Positions 49,980 through 57,754 of a stretch of DNA of 57,754 bases are shown one piece after another (position 1 is the first letter of the stretch; each line of letters opens with the position of its first letter). A program made the position numbers and the translations under genes. The stretch covers positions 1-57,754 of the forward strand of contig JAAUZH010000024.1 in NCBI GenBank assembly GCA_014804675.1, read 5' to 3'. Under the pieces are notes generated by a model that saw nothing but the letters and a program-made list of their open reading frames with translations, did not search any database and was not told where the DNA came from. The DNA comes from Lachnospiraceae bacterium (GTDB lineage Bacteria; Bacillota; Clostridia; Lachnospirales; Lachnospiraceae).

Positions 49980-50024
49980 CAGTAATGATTACTGTTATTA
50001 TACTAAATAATAATTTTTTGTCAA
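49980..50024 (-). promoter_or_regulatory. perR promoter with PerR-type palindromes
   Basis: On the minus strand TTGACA (50024-50019), 16 nt, TATAAT (50002-49997). TTATTAT...ATAATAA spans the -10, and CAGTAATGATTACTG (49980-49994) lies just downstream, with further CAGTAAT half-sites near 49950-49960. Confidence 0.75.
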
Positions 50025-50089
50025 TAAGCAATATAAAAATTATTTTATATTACAGCTTAGGCTATATAAAAAATAGATTTGCCTTTCAC

Positions 50090-50118
50090 TTGACAAACAA
50101 AAGCATCTTCCTTAAAAT
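50090..50118 (+). promoter_or_regulatory. tyrS promoter
   Basis: TTGACA (50090-50095), 17 nt, TAAAAT (50113-50118), directly before the T-box leader. Confidence 0.8.
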
Positions 50119-50139
50119 ATAAATAATTTCATTTACCAA

Positions 50140-50480
50140 TCAACAGCAATGAAGAGAACAAATAGGATAAGCGGAACAAACAGAAAGCAGCCGGCAGATG
50201 AGAGGCGCATGGGAAGCTTATGCCGAATACCTCTCCGAGCTTTGCACCAAACGTATCGGACTAAGCTATTGGAAAGCATTGTCCCTGCAAGTAGGCTGCA
50301 ACGGAAGCACCCGTTATCGTGCCGGAGTATTGGGAGATTACAGGTGGACGGCATATTGCCGTTATGCATGAATTTCTGCCGTACTTACTGAGGCAGTTTG
50401 CGTGAGCGGATTGTGAATTAAGGTGGTAACACGAGAATATAACCTCGTCCTTATGTAGTTAAGGGCGGGGATTTTTATTT
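50140..50480 (+). ncRNA. T-box leader (tyrosine-specific)
   Basis: The leader contains a specifier candidate TAC (50228-50230, in GCCGAATACCTC), the T-box AGGTGGTAACACG (50421-50433) that pairs with the tRNA acceptor end, and a terminator stem CCTCGTCCTTA (50443-50453) with TAAGGGCGGGG (50460-50470) followed by TTTTTATTT. Uncharged tRNA-Tyr should favour the antiterminator and raise tyrS expression. The specifier and the gene agree. Confidence 0.92.
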
Positions 50481-50538
50481 AAAAATTATTTTATGGACAA
50501 AGGATGCAAAAATAACAAAAAAAGGAGAGATAATCATT

Positions 50539-51762
50539 ATGACAGTATTTGACGAATTAAAGGAAAGAGGCCTGCTTGCCCAGTTAACAGATGAAGAAGA
50601 AATTAAGGAGCTTATCAATAACGGAAAGGCTACCTTTTATATCGGCTTTGACCCTACTGCTGACAGTCTACATGTAGGGCACTTTATGGCACTGTGTCTT
50701 ATGAAGAGAATGCAGATGGCGGGGAACAAGCCTATCGCACTGATTGGTGGAGGAACAGCCATGGTTGGAGACCCCACCGGAAGAAGTGATATGCGTACTA
50801 TGATGACAAAAGAACAGATTCAGCACAATTGTGACTGTTTTAAAGAACAGATGAGCAAGTTTATTGATTTTTCCGATGGAAAAGCAATGATGGTAAACAA
50901 TGCGGACTGGCTTTTGGATTTAAATTATGTAGAGCTTCTAAGAGAAGTTGGCGCTCATTTTAGTGTAAACCGTATGCTTACGGCAGAATGCTACAAGCAG
51001 AGAATGGAAAAAGGACTTAGCTTTTTAGAATTCAATTATATGATTATGCAAAGTTACGATTTCTATGAATTATTCAGAAAATATGGATGCAATATGCAGT
51101 TTGGCGGTGATGATCAATGGAGCAACATGCTTGGAGGCACAGAGCTGATTCGCCGTAAGCTTGGAAAAGATGCCTATGCCATGACCATTACCCTTCTTTT
51201 GAATTCAGAAGGAAAGAAAATGGGAAAAACTCAGAAGGGGGCTGTATGGCTTGATCCAAAGAAAACTTCACCATTTGAATTTTTCCAGTATTGGAGAAAC
51301 GTGGCAGATGCAGATGTATTAAAATGTATTCGTATGCTGACCTTCCTTCCTTTAGAAGAAATCAGGAAAATGGATAACTGGGAAGGCAGCCAGTTAAATG
51401 AAGCAAAAGAAATCCTTGCCTTTGAGCTTACCAAAATGGTTCATGGAGAAGAGGAAGCAATAAAGGCAAAAGAAAGTGCGAAAGCATTGTTCTCCAGCGG
51501 AAATGCAGCAGATATGCCTACTGCAGAGTTAGCTGAATCTGACTTAATGGATGGAACAATCGATATTTTGACTATGCTGGTAAAATCCGGACTGGTGCCT
51601 TCTAAATCAGAGGCAAGACGTGCAGTGGAGCAGGGCGGTGTTTCTGTAGATGGAGAAAAAATAACAGATATTAAGGCAGTCTTTGAAAAGGAAGCCCTTG
51701 CAGGAGAAGGCATCGTATTAAAGCGTGGAAAGAAGAATTTCCGGAAAGTATTAGTAAAATAG
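50539..51762 (+). CDS. tyrS: Tyrosyl-tRNA synthetase
   Basis: A 407-aa class I aminoacyl-tRNA synthetase. [20 protein letters not shown] contains the HIGH-type motif (HVGH), [16 protein letters not shown] is the tyrosine pocket, and [13 protein letters not shown] is the KMSKS-type loop. The C-terminal S4-like domain ([20 protein letters not shown]) binds tRNA. The length is normal. AAAAGGAG lies before the start. Expression is under the T-box leader. The next gene follows after 39 nt. Confidence 0.97.
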   Translation: MTVFDELKERGLLAQLTDEEEIKELINNGKATFYIGFDPTADSLHVGHFMALCLMKRMQMAGNKPIALIGGGTAMVGDPTGRSDMRTMMTKEQIQHNCDCFKEQMSKFIDFSDGKAMMVNNADWLLDLNYVELLREVGAHFSVNRMLTAECYKQRMEKGLSFLEFNYMIMQSYDFYELFRKYGCNMQFGGDDQWSNMLGGTELIRRKLGKDAYAMTITLLLNSEGKKMGKTQKGAVWLDPKKTSPFEFFQYWRNVADADVLKCIRMLTFLPLEEIRKMDNWEGSQLNEAKEILAFELTKMVHGEEEAIKAKESAKALFSSGNAADMPTAELAESDLMDGTIDILTMLVKSGLVPSKSEARRAVEQGGVSVDGEKITDIKAVFEKEALAGEGIVLKRGKKNFRKVLVK

Positions 51763-51801
51763 AGCTGGAAAAAGAAATAGAAAAAGGAAGTTATCAAACC
51801 C

Positions 51802-52329
51802 ATGGCATTTACCCAGATACAAAAGCTTCAACTAAATAATCAGGTGGACAGGATTCTCCATATGCCGGGAAATTTTCGAGGAGGCAATCTGGAAATGACC
51901 ATGGTTTTTGACTATGCTATGGATATAGGCCAATTGAAGGAAGATGCAGGGCAGATCATAGCTGCCTTAAAGGCTCATAGCCCTGTATTCCAGAATGTGC
52001 GGTTTAATGGGGTAAAGTGGAAGGGAGACAGCTCTATAATAAATCAGGTAACTCCCATGACATTTGTGCAAATAGGAAAATTTTTTGAAGAAGAGAATCC
52101 CCATGTTCCATCCCAAGCAGGTGCAAAAAATCTGGTAATATTATTAGAACAACTCAAGTTATTTCATGCAAGAAGTAAGTTGATTTTGATTCTTACGCAG
52201 GGACAATATCAGATTTCCGATAAAGAAGCTGCAAAAAGCGCTTTAACCCCGTTTTTGAAACAAAAAATACTATTTTTAGAATCAGACCGCATCAGAACAG
52301 GAATGCAAATATTTATGGAACTTATATAA
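51802..52329 (+). CDS. Conserved hypothetical protein (DUF5721-like)
   Basis: A 175-aa soluble protein without signal peptide or helices. LNNQVDRILHMPGNFRGGNL, MVFDYAMDIGQLKED and RSKLILILTQGQYQISDKE are its clearest blocks. I believe it corresponds to a Lachnospiraceae family annotated as DUF5721, often near tyrS, but this is from memory of the pattern. AAAAAGGAAG lies upstream. It is probably cotranscribed with tyrS. Function unknown. Confidence 0.7.
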   Translation: MAFTQIQKLQLNNQVDRILHMPGNFRGGNLEMTMVFDYAMDIGQLKEDAGQIIAALKAHSPVFQNVRFNGVKWKGDSSIINQVTPMTFVQIGKFFEEENPHVPSQAGAKNLVILLEQLKLFHARSKLILILTQGQYQISDKEAAKSALTPFLKQKILFLESDRIRTGMQIFMELI

Positions 52330-52432
52330 AAGTACATTTTATAGGACAACCTCTTTGCTAGAATAAGTACAGTTCAAAGCTGACAGAAGCCAAAAAGCTG
52401 ATGACTGCACTATACGGCAAGGAGGTAATTTT

Positions 52433-52540
52433 ATGAAAGGATTTTTTGTAACAGAAGGATATATGGGATTTGTAAACGGAAGTTATTTTCTATTTGCAAG
52501 CGAAAGGGACTATATAGAGTACATGGAAGAGGCAGCTTAA
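52433..52540 (+). CDS. Conserved small protein (35 aa)
   Basis: A 35-aa peptide (KGFFVTEGYMGFVNGSYFLF, then SERDYIEYMEEAA) preceded by a perfect AAGGAGG 8 nt before ATG and followed at once by a terminator. The aromatic-rich first half and acidic tail resemble small proteins conserved in Lachnospiraceae. It is a stand-alone transcription unit. Function unknown. Confidence 0.75.
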   Translation: MKGFFVTEGYMGFVNGSYFLFASERDYIEYMEEAA

Positions 52541-52555
52541 TCGGCTGCCTTTTAA
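52530..52555 (+). terminator. Terminator after the 35-aa gene
   Basis: AGGCAGC (52530-52536) pairs with GCTGCCT (52544-52550), followed by TTTT. Confidence 0.8.
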
Positions 52556-52596
52556 AGTTATCCAATTAGTATATTTCAATTTTTTAGAATTCTAGG

Positions 52597-52656
52597 TTGA
52601 CAAGTCGTTTCATAATAGGTATTATATAGATAGCCGATATATAGATTATCTATATA
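52597..52656 (+). promoter_or_regulatory. padR promoter and operator
   Basis: TTGACA (52597-52602), 17 nt, TATTAT (52620-52625). TATATAGATA (52623-52632) and TATCTATATA (52647-52656) form a perfect 10-bp inverted repeat with 14-nt centre overlapping the start region, a likely PadR autoregulatory site. Confidence 0.75.
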
Positions 52657-52687
52657 TAAATATCAATGAGAAACAGGAGGAGAAGAA

Positions 52688-53029
52688 ATGGCTGTGGATA
52701 AAAGCTTGATTTCGGGAAGTACTACCATGTTGCTTTTAAAGCTGTTGTCGGAAAAGGATATGTATGGTTATGAGATGATTGAAACCTTACAAAAAAAATC
52801 TAACAATGTATTTGCCTTAAAAGCAGGTACCTTGTACCCTTTATTGCATTCATTAGAGGAGAGAGGGTATTTAACCGCATATGAAGATATTGCTATGGGA
52901 AAGACTCGGAAATATTACAGTATTACAAATCAGGGGAAAAAATTTTTAAATGCCAAAAAGGAAGAATGGAAAGAATATTCCGGAGCAGTATTTAATGTGT
53001 TAGGAGGTGCTGTATATGGAATTGCATGA
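52688..53029 (+). CDS. PadR-family transcriptional regulator
   Basis: A 113-aa winged-helix repressor: SGSTTMLLLKLLSEKDMYGY, EMIETLQKKSNN and GTLYPLLHSLEERGYLTAY are the PadR signature, with GKTRKYYSITNQGKKFL forming the wing. AGGAGG precedes the start. Its stop overlaps the start of the prefix-domain/SEDS gene by 14 nt. PadR repressors usually govern the gene cotranscribed with them in response to a small ligand, often an antibiotic or envelope stress. Confidence 0.93.
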   Translation: MAVDKSLISGSTTMLLLKLLSEKDMYGYEMIETLQKKSNNVFALKAGTLYPLLHSLEERGYLTAYEDIAMGKTRKYYSITNQGKKFLNAKKEEWKEYSGAVFNVLGGAVYGIA

Positions 53030-54386
53030 GTATTTGGATACCTTGTCAGAGCAGATTCGTTGTAAGAAAGCCCGTCCTGTGATTATAGAGGAAATGGAAA
53101 AGCATATTGAAGACCAGGCACAGGCCTACAGAAAAGAGGGCATGGGTGAAGAAAAGGCAATGGCAAAGGCGGTTCTGGAAATGGGAGACCCGGTGGAAGC
53201 CGGTATTGCTCTTGACAGAGTACATCGTCCGAAAATGCAGTGGACTTTAGTAGCCCTGGTAGTGCTGTTGAGCATGATTGGCATGATTATGCAGATTGTT
53301 ATTTTTAAGACGGGATGCCTTAGCAACGAGGAGAATATTACTACTATCCGGGATGAATTTATTTATAAAAGCATATGGAATACAGTCATTAGTTTTGGCG
53401 TAATAGCGGCTGTCTGCATCATGGATTATACTTTTTTAGGCAAACATCCGGTTGCTCTTTGGTGGTTGTTCTGCTTTCTTCAGGTTTTGGGAGGCCTTTC
53501 TTATATGGGCGGCAGCTACATCCGGGGTTATCAATTCAGTTATTATGGATTTACGTTAATGGTGCCGGTTTTTGCAGCAGTTGTGTTTCGATATAAGAAT
53601 AAAGGCATGATTGGGTTTTTAAAATGTATTGGACTTTATTTGGCATTAGTACTTATTAAAATGTTTACCCAGATAGCATTTGTAAGCGGCATCCTGGAAC
53701 TGACGATTTGTGTATTGATTATACTGACAGTTGCAATTATGCGGGGATGGTTTGGAGAGAAAAAAGTTGCCAAACTTGCTTTCATTTGGGTTCCGGCAAT
53801 AGGTTTTCCCACAATACTGGTAAGCATTGCATTGTTCTTTAATGATAAGATTCGTGTTTTCGCCAGTTATCAGGTGGCAAGAATACAAGCTATTTTTCAT
53901 CTAAACAGTGAGATAAACTATCAGACTCTGACAGCAAGGGCTGAAATGGAAAAGGTTACTTTATTTGGTTCAAGAGAGTTGCCGCTGACTACCCTGCCTG
54001 CTATTCAAAATGATTATATTATTACAAGCATGTTTACTTATTTTGGCGCACTCTTTACATTACTTGTGCTGGGAATGATTCTATTTTTTGTATTCAAAGC
54101 ATTCCATCTAAGCATCCGTCAAAAAAATCAACTAGGTTCTATGATAAGCATTGGATGTGTTGTTGTGCTTTTGGCAAAAATAGTTGTTTATGTAATCTCT
54201 AATGTGGGAGGCAATATTATATTCGGACAAATGAGTATGCCATTTTTATCCTATGGATTGGGAAATGCGGTAATAAACGGAGTTCTGGTGGGGCTGCTTC
54301 TAAGTGTCTACCGCAATACGAATATTGTATCTGAAAACAATATAAAAGCTAAATATATTTTTCGTTTTCCTGTTGAGAAAGCATAA
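53016..54386 (+). CDS. Permease-prefix domain fused to a SEDS (FtsW/RodA-like) protein
   Basis: A 456-aa membrane protein. Residues ~1-65 form the helical prefix domain (YLDTLSEQIRCKKARPVIIE, MGEEKAMAKAVLEMGDPVEA) seen on PadR-linked membrane proteins. About ten helices follow from residue ~72. The C-terminal half matches SEDS glycosyltransferases: LPLTTLPAIQNDYIITSMFT (equivalent of the lP..xxDFIF block) and MSMPFLSYGLGNAVINGVLV (PFiSyGGS block). The second conserved Glu-Leu-Gly motif is altered (TYFG). I start at ATG 53016 after AGGAGG, inside the padR gene. It may modify wall polymerisation under PadR control; activity as a polymerase is uncertain. Confidence 0.8.
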   Translation: MELHEYLDTLSEQIRCKKARPVIIEEMEKHIEDQAQAYRKEGMGEEKAMAKAVLEMGDPVEAGIALDRVHRPKMQWTLVALVVLLSMIGMIMQIVIFKTGCLSNEENITTIRDEFIYKSIWNTVISFGVIAAVCIMDYTFLGKHPVALWWLFCFLQVLGGLSYMGGSYIRGYQFSYYGFTLMVPVFAAVVFRYKNKGMIGFLKCIGLYLALVLIKMFTQIAFVSGILELTICVLIILTVAIMRGWFGEKKVAKLAFIWVPAIGFPTILVSIALFFNDKIRVFASYQVARIQAIFHLNSEINYQTLTARAEMEKVTLFGSRELPLTTLPAIQNDYIITSMFTYFGALFTLLVLGMILFFVFKAFHLSIRQKNQLGSMISIGCVVVLLAKIVVYVISNVGGNIIFGQMSMPFLSYGLGNAVINGVLVGLLLSVYRNTNIVSENNIKAKYIFRFPVEKA

Positions 54387-54429
54387 AAAGTCCGGCCTTT
54401 TTAGGTAGACGGCGGATAAGCATATAAAA

Positions 54430-54497
54430 GAGGGATGAGGGTGGCTTCCATGCAGCGTTTTTGGATGGAAGCAGTCCTTATCTCTCTTTTTCTGTTT
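54430..54497 (+). terminator. Terminator after the SEDS gene
   Basis: GGCTTCCAT and ATGGAAGC arms form the inner stem, flanked by AGAGGGAT/ATCTCTCT pairing, followed by TTTTTCTGTTTT. Confidence 0.8.
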
Positions 54498-54548
54498 TAT
54501 TTCAGCTGGTACGGATTTTCAGGAAATAATAATATAGCTTTTTTATCG

Positions 54549-54577
54549 TTGAAAATGCGGATAAATAATTATATAAT
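54549..54577 (+). promoter_or_regulatory. Promoter of the fumarase genes
   Basis: TTGAAA (54549-54554), 17 nt, TATAAT (54572-54577), about 45 nt before the fumarase alpha start. Confidence 0.8.
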
Positions 54578-54621
54578 ATACTAGTGTCGATTTTTAAAAG
54601 AAAAAGAAAGAGGACCAATCA

Positions 54622-55464
54622 ATGAGGACGATTCAAGTTTCAGAAATCACTGAGAATATTAAAGAAATGTGCATAGAAGCAAATCATTTTCTTACAGAAG
54701 ATATGGATAAAGCATTAAAATCTGCCTGCGATACGGAAAAATCTCCTTTAGGAAAACAAGTGCTGGCTCAGCTTCAGGAAAATCTTACTATTGCAGGAGA
54801 AGATATGATTCCAATCTGTCAGGATACAGGCATGGCAGTGATATTTTTGGAAATCGGCCAGGAGGTCCATTTTGAAGGCGGACTGTTGGAAGATGCCATT
54901 CACGAAGGGGTGCGCCAAGGATATATAGAAGGATTTTTAAGAAAGTCAGTTGTAAAAGACCCTCTTATCCGGGAAAACACAAAGGACAATACACCTGCCA
55001 TTATTCATTATCGGATGACAGCAGGAGACAAGGTAAAAATTACAGTAGCTCCAAAAGGCTTTGGCAGTGAAAATATGAGCCGGGTGTTTATGTTAAAGCC
55101 TGCAGATGGAATCGAAGGAGTAAAAAGCGCCATTTTAACCGCAGTAGAAGATGCAGGTCCGAATGCGTGTCCACCTATGGTAATTGGTGTGGGGATTGGC
55201 GGCACTTTTGAAAAATGTGCTTTAATGGCAAAAGAAGCTCTTACCAGAGAGCTTGGAATTCATTCTACGATTCCGTATGTAAAGGAAATGGAAGAGGAAC
55301 TTCTTTCCACCATTAACCAAACGGGCATTGGTCCCGGAGGACTTGGAGGAACTACTACAGCATTGGCTGTTAACATTAACACATATCCAACTCATATTGC
55401 AGGACTTCCGGTAGCAGTCAATATTTGCTGTCATGTAAACCGCCATGCCACAAGAGAACTGTAA
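54622..55464 (+). CDS. Class I fumarate hydratase, alpha subunit
   Basis: A 280-aa subunit of the iron-sulfur fumarase/tartrate dehydratase type. Cysteines for the 4Fe-4S cluster lie in IPICQDTGMAV (~66), AGPNACPPMVIGVGIGG (~185) and NICCHVNRHA (~270). It interconverts fumarate and malate in central carbon metabolism, with the beta subunit encoded next. AAAGAGGACC precedes the start. The two-subunit form is usual in strict anaerobes and is oxygen-sensitive, which fits the peroxide-defence genes nearby. Confidence 0.94.
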   Translation: MRTIQVSEITENIKEMCIEANHFLTEDMDKALKSACDTEKSPLGKQVLAQLQENLTIAGEDMIPICQDTGMAVIFLEIGQEVHFEGGLLEDAIHEGVRQGYIEGFLRKSVVKDPLIRENTKDNTPAIIHYRMTAGDKVKITVAPKGFGSENMSRVFMLKPADGIEGVKSAILTAVEDAGPNACPPMVIGVGIGGTFEKCALMAKEALTRELGIHSTIPYVKEMEEELLSTINQTGIGPGGLGGTTTALAVNINTYPTHIAGLPVAVNICCHVNRHATREL

Positions 55465-55571
55465 ATAGTTTATATAGTATTGCCAAAAATAAATATAATA
55501 TTATAGAAGAAACATAATTGTATGGCTCATAAGAAGATAGGGAAAGCTTCTATAGTATAGGAAAGGAAATT

Positions 55572-56123
55572 ATGGATAAACATATTAGGGCTCCTTTTAT
55601 TCAGGAGGAAATTGATACGTTAAAAGCAGGAGATTATGTATATATATCGGGTACGATTTATACGGCAAGGGATGCCGCCCACAAAAGAATGCATGAGGGA
55701 TTGGAAAGGGGAGAAAATCTGCCTTTTGATATAAAAAATAATGTGATTTACTACATGGGACCTTCTCCCGCAAGGGAGGGCAGGCCCATTGGCTCGGCAG
55801 GACCTACTACGGCAAGCCGTATGGATAAATATGCGCCAAAACTCATGGATATGGGACTAAAGGGCATGATTGGAAAAGGAAAGCGCAGCGAGGAAGTAAA
55901 GAACAGCATTATACGCAACCAGGGGGTGTATCTTGCAGCTGTAGGCGGAGCGGGCGCCCTATTATCAAAATCCATTCAATCTTCAGAGGTAATTGCATAT
56001 GATGATTTAGGAACAGAAGCCATCCGAAGACTGGAAGTGAAGGATTTCCCTGCTATTGTAGTCATAGATAAAGAAGGAAATAATCTTTATGAAATGGCGG
56101 CGAAGGAATACAGAGTGATATAA
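55572..56123 (+). CDS. Class I fumarate hydratase, beta subunit
   Basis: A 183-aa subunit that completes the active site: SGTIYTARDAAHKRMHE (~27-43), GPSPAREGRPIGSAGPTTAS (~63-82), RMDKYAPKLMDMGL and MIGKGKRS. The catalytic base region and substrate-binding GPTTASRMD are intact. AGGAAAGGA precedes the start. The 107-nt gap to the alpha subunit shows no terminator, so the two are probably one transcript. Confidence 0.94.
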   Translation: MDKHIRAPFIQEEIDTLKAGDYVYISGTIYTARDAAHKRMHEGLERGENLPFDIKNNVIYYMGPSPAREGRPIGSAGPTTASRMDKYAPKLMDMGLKGMIGKGKRSEEVKNSIIRNQGVYLAAVGGAGALLSKSIQSSEVIAYDDLGTEAIRRLEVKDFPAIVVIDKEGNNLYEMAAKEYRVI

Positions 56124-56204
56124 TCGGAATAGAAGAAGTTTATACACTATATTTCTATATCACCGAGACATCCAAATTACAAGTAATCAAGAGAGAGTGA
56201 GAAT

Positions 56205-56933
56205 ATGCGTATTGCAATGATGGTAATCAGATTGCTGCCCATTGTTCCGTATTTAATGCTGAAGCTTTGGATTTGCAGTGTCTGTGACAAAATTTCTTAT
56301 TTAACAGGATATAAAGTATCCAGACAAATAACGCTTTGTGCCAACTGGGCAGGACGAGTAACAATTGAAGCACATGGACAGGAAAATATCCCCAAGGAAA
56401 ACGGTTTTATTTTCTTTCCAAATCACCAGGGGCTTTATGACGTACTGGCAATCCTTCATTCCTGTACCACGCCTTTTGCTTTTGTCATAAAAAAAGAAGC
56501 TAGTCAGGTTATTTTGCTAAAGCAGGTAATCGGTGCAGTTGGCTCTCTTGTTATTGACAGGGAAGACATCAAGCAATCCATGTTAATCATTAAGAAGGTG
56601 GCGGAAGAAGTAAAAAATGGAAGAAACTTTCTTATTTTCCCGGAGGGTACCAGAAGTAAAAATGGAAATAATCTTTTAGATTTTAAGGGAGGAAGCTTTA
56701 AAAGTGCAGTGAAGGCTCAGTGTCCTATTGTTCCGGTTGCTTTAGTCGATTCCTTTAAGCCCTTTGACGAAAATTCCATTAAGCCGGTTACAGTAAAAGT
56801 GATTTATCTGCCTCCCATTCCTTATGAGGAGTATAAAGGAATGAAGACCGTGGAAATTGCGGCGGAAGTAAGGGGAAGGATTGAAAGTGCCATAGAAAAG
56901 TATAGTAATGGAAAAAGTCATGAGGGAATTTGA
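56205..56933 (+). CDS. plsC: 1-acyl-sn-glycerol-3-phosphate acyltransferase (PlsC-like)
   Basis: A 242-aa membrane enzyme that adds the second acyl chain to lysophosphatidic acid in phospholipid synthesis. The N-terminal helix is ~4-24; NHQGLYD is the NHX4D catalytic motif (~73), FPEGTRSKNG the phosphate-binding motif (~145), and PIVPVALVDS the fourth block. The length is typical. AGAGAGAGTGAG precedes the start. It is followed by the promoter for tRNA-Ser and the rRNA region. Confidence 0.93.
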   Translation: MRIAMMVIRLLPIVPYLMLKLWICSVCDKISYLTGYKVSRQITLCANWAGRVTIEAHGQENIPKENGFIFFPNHQGLYDVLAILHSCTTPFAFVIKKEASQVILLKQVIGAVGSLVIDREDIKQSMLIIKKVAEEVKNGRNFLIFPEGTRSKNGNNLLDFKGGSFKSAVKAQCPIVPVALVDSFKPFDENSIKPVTVKVIYLPPIPYEEYKGMKTVEIAAEVRGRIESAIEKYSNGKSHEGI

Positions 56934-56970
56934 AAAGGAAAAAATTATTTGAAAATTATTGGAAAAGTAA

Positions 56971-56999
56971 TTGACAAACAAAATCCCTTTTAGTATAAT
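56971..56999 (+). promoter_or_regulatory. Consensus promoter upstream of tRNA-Ser
   Basis: TTGACA (56971-56976), 17 nt, TATAAT (56994-56999): both boxes match the consensus exactly. Confidence 0.9.
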
Positions 57000-57005
57000 A
57001 ACATG

Positions 57006-57124
57006 TGCGTCAAGCGAGACGTGAAAACTTTATAAGATATGTCCTGCTTAGGAAATAAGAGATGAATGCAAAGGTTCTTATAAAGACGGCTGGACAATTG
57101 GTAGAGGATAAAGTTCAGAATCAA
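57006..57124 (+). ncRNA. Structured leader before tRNA-Ser
   Basis: About 118 nt between the promoter and the tRNA. It contains the hairpin CGTC/GACG (57008-57021) and a perfect 10-bp pairing CTTTATAAGA (57028-57037) with TCTTATAAAG (57076-57085) enclosing 38 nt. No reading frame with a ribosome binding site is seen. It is probably a 5' processing leader; I cannot match it to a known RNA family. Confidence 0.45.
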
Positions 57125-57212
57125 GGAGAAATACTCAAGAGGCTGAAGAGGCGCCCCTGCTAAGGGTGTAGGTCGTTCACGCGGCGCGAGGGTTCAAATC
57201 CCTCTTTCTCCG
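57125..57212 (+). tRNA. tRNA-Ser(GCT)
   Basis: An 88-nt class II tRNA: acceptor GGAGAAA/TTTCTCC with discriminator G, anticodon stem CGCCC/GGGTG around CTGCTAA (anticodon GCT at 57159-57161), a long variable arm, and T-arm GAGGG TTCAAAT CCCTC. It reads AGC/AGU serine codons. CCA is not encoded. It sits just upstream of the rRNA promoters. Confidence 0.95.
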
Positions 57213-57275
57213 TTTCATTTCTACTAGAAAAAGCAATCTGCAATTTAGATTTCTTTTTTTTCGCCATAAAAATGG

Positions 57276-57305
57276 TTGACATGATATGGCAAGAAATGAT
57301 ATAAT
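57276..57305 (+). promoter_or_regulatory. rRNA promoter P1
   Basis: TTGACA (57276-57281), 18 nt, TATAAT (57300-57305). Confidence 0.8.
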
Positions 57306-57350
57306 AAGGTTCCGCCGCAAAAGAAGGTGGGAAAATGATTTAAAAAAGTC

Positions 57351-57379
57351 TTGACAAAGAGCAGCAACCGTGATATGAT
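57351..57379 (+). promoter_or_regulatory. rRNA promoter P2
   Basis: TTGACA (57351-57356), 17 nt, TATGAT (57374-57379). Tandem promoters are normal before rRNA operons. Confidence 0.8.
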
Positions 57380-57386
57380 ATCAAAG

Positions 57387-57693
57387 TTGCGTGTTCAAAA
57401 AAGTGACGCAAATGTAAGTCCTTAATAAATAGGACAAAGTACCTTGACAAATAAACAGCAATGCAACCCTGAAATTCTAAAAGAGAAATTCAGAGAAACG
57501 AACCAAAAACAGTAAAGAACGGTAAAATTAGCTAGAAGTTGATTTTGACCGGATCAAAGGACATGGAGAGGGAAAAGAGAGTGGAGTGAGGAAACAAGGA
57601 AACTCCTCTACACTAAGCTCGTGGGAGACCTCGCTAAGTGTAGCAGAGTGTGTTTTTACTAAGCTCGAAAAGACCTCGCTAAGTAAAAGACTA
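57387..57693 (+). ncRNA. Pre-16S rRNA leader with twin hairpins
   Basis: The leader is a string of hairpins: TTGCGT/ACGCAA (57387-57413), GTCCT/AGGAC, CTGAAATTCT/AGAAATTCAG, then two adjacent related stem-loops at 57608-57643 and 57654-57688. Both share ACTAAGCTCG...AGACCTCGCTAAGT but have different, still complementary outer stems (CTACACT/AGTGTAG and TTTTACT/AGTAAAA). They lie immediately before mature 16S and are probable processing or antitermination elements. Confidence 0.7.

Positions 57694-57754
<61 letters not shown>

Noticed and set aside
57086..57110. A second tRNA suggested by GGACAATTGGTAGAGG
   Set aside because: It resembles a D-arm only; no matching acceptor stem, anticodon arm or T-arm surrounds it.

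Overview
The window looks like chromosomal DNA of an anaerobic, low-GC Firmicute, most likely a gut member of the Lachnospiraceae (Clostridium cluster XIVa). Reasons: AT-rich codon use with strong AGGAGG ribosome binding sites, a FeoA-FeoA-FeoB iron operon, reverse rubrerythrin with PerR and rubredoxin, a T-box leader on tyrS, two-subunit class I fumarase, and the first ~61 nt of a 16S rRNA gene of clostridial type at the right edge. No species call is possible from this window.

Layout. 1-2.8 kb: end of a probable IS256-like element, a small cysteine-rich protein, a ClC chloride channel and a decayed chemoreceptor. 2.8-6.5 kb: Fur-boxed ferrous iron operon (feoA, feoA, feoB, an atypical Fur-like protein, a FeoB-associated Cys-rich peptide). 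6.7-11.9 kb: BlaI-type repressor, murG, a TSCPD protein, a DUF1905/papain-like fusion, pgi and an epimerase. 11.9-19.9 kb: two two-component systems, an ankyrin membrane protein, an HD-GYP response regulator, and a regulator/ABC/ABC/kinase module of the peptide-antibiotic-sensing type. 20.0-26.8 kb: a five-gene operon combining a beta-propeller/solute-binding lipoprotein, two sugar-type permeases, an HlyD-like adaptor and a MacB-core-like membrane protein, with no ATPase. 26.9-36.4 kb: 2-hydroxyacid dehydrogenase, a 1101-aa TPR/GAF/GGDEF protein, an alpha/beta hydrolase, a lipoprotein serpin flanked by inverted copies of a hairpin repeat, ahcY and a BI-1 family protein. 36.5-40.6 kb: one operon with a class II amidotransferase (EgtC/YafJ-like), a C39-like papain protein, an M20 peptidase and a GCS2-type glutamate-cysteine ligase; this looks like an uncharacterised gamma-glutamyl pathway.

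40.9-48.9 kb: an integrated mobile element of about 7.9 kb, bounded by 41-nt direct repeats (one mismatch) of the 3' end of the reverse rubrerythrin gene. It carries a tyrosine integrase beside the left repeat, repeated GGACAA arm-type motifs near both ends, an XRE repressor with an operator, a serine resolvase, a paralogous gene pair of which one has an in-frame stop, a WYL regulator with an unknown partner, an HNH endonuclease and several very small proteins. It lacks conjugation, replication and capsid genes. It splits what was probably a perR-rbr-rubredoxin operon.

48.9-57.75 kb: reverse rubrerythrin, perR, T-box/tyrS, a conserved hypothetical, a 35-aa peptide, a PadR repressor overlapping a prefix-domain/SEDS membrane protein, fumarase alpha and beta, plsC, then a strong promoter, tRNA-Ser(GCT), two rRNA promoters, a structured pre-16S leader with twin covarying hairpins, and the start of 16S rRNA.
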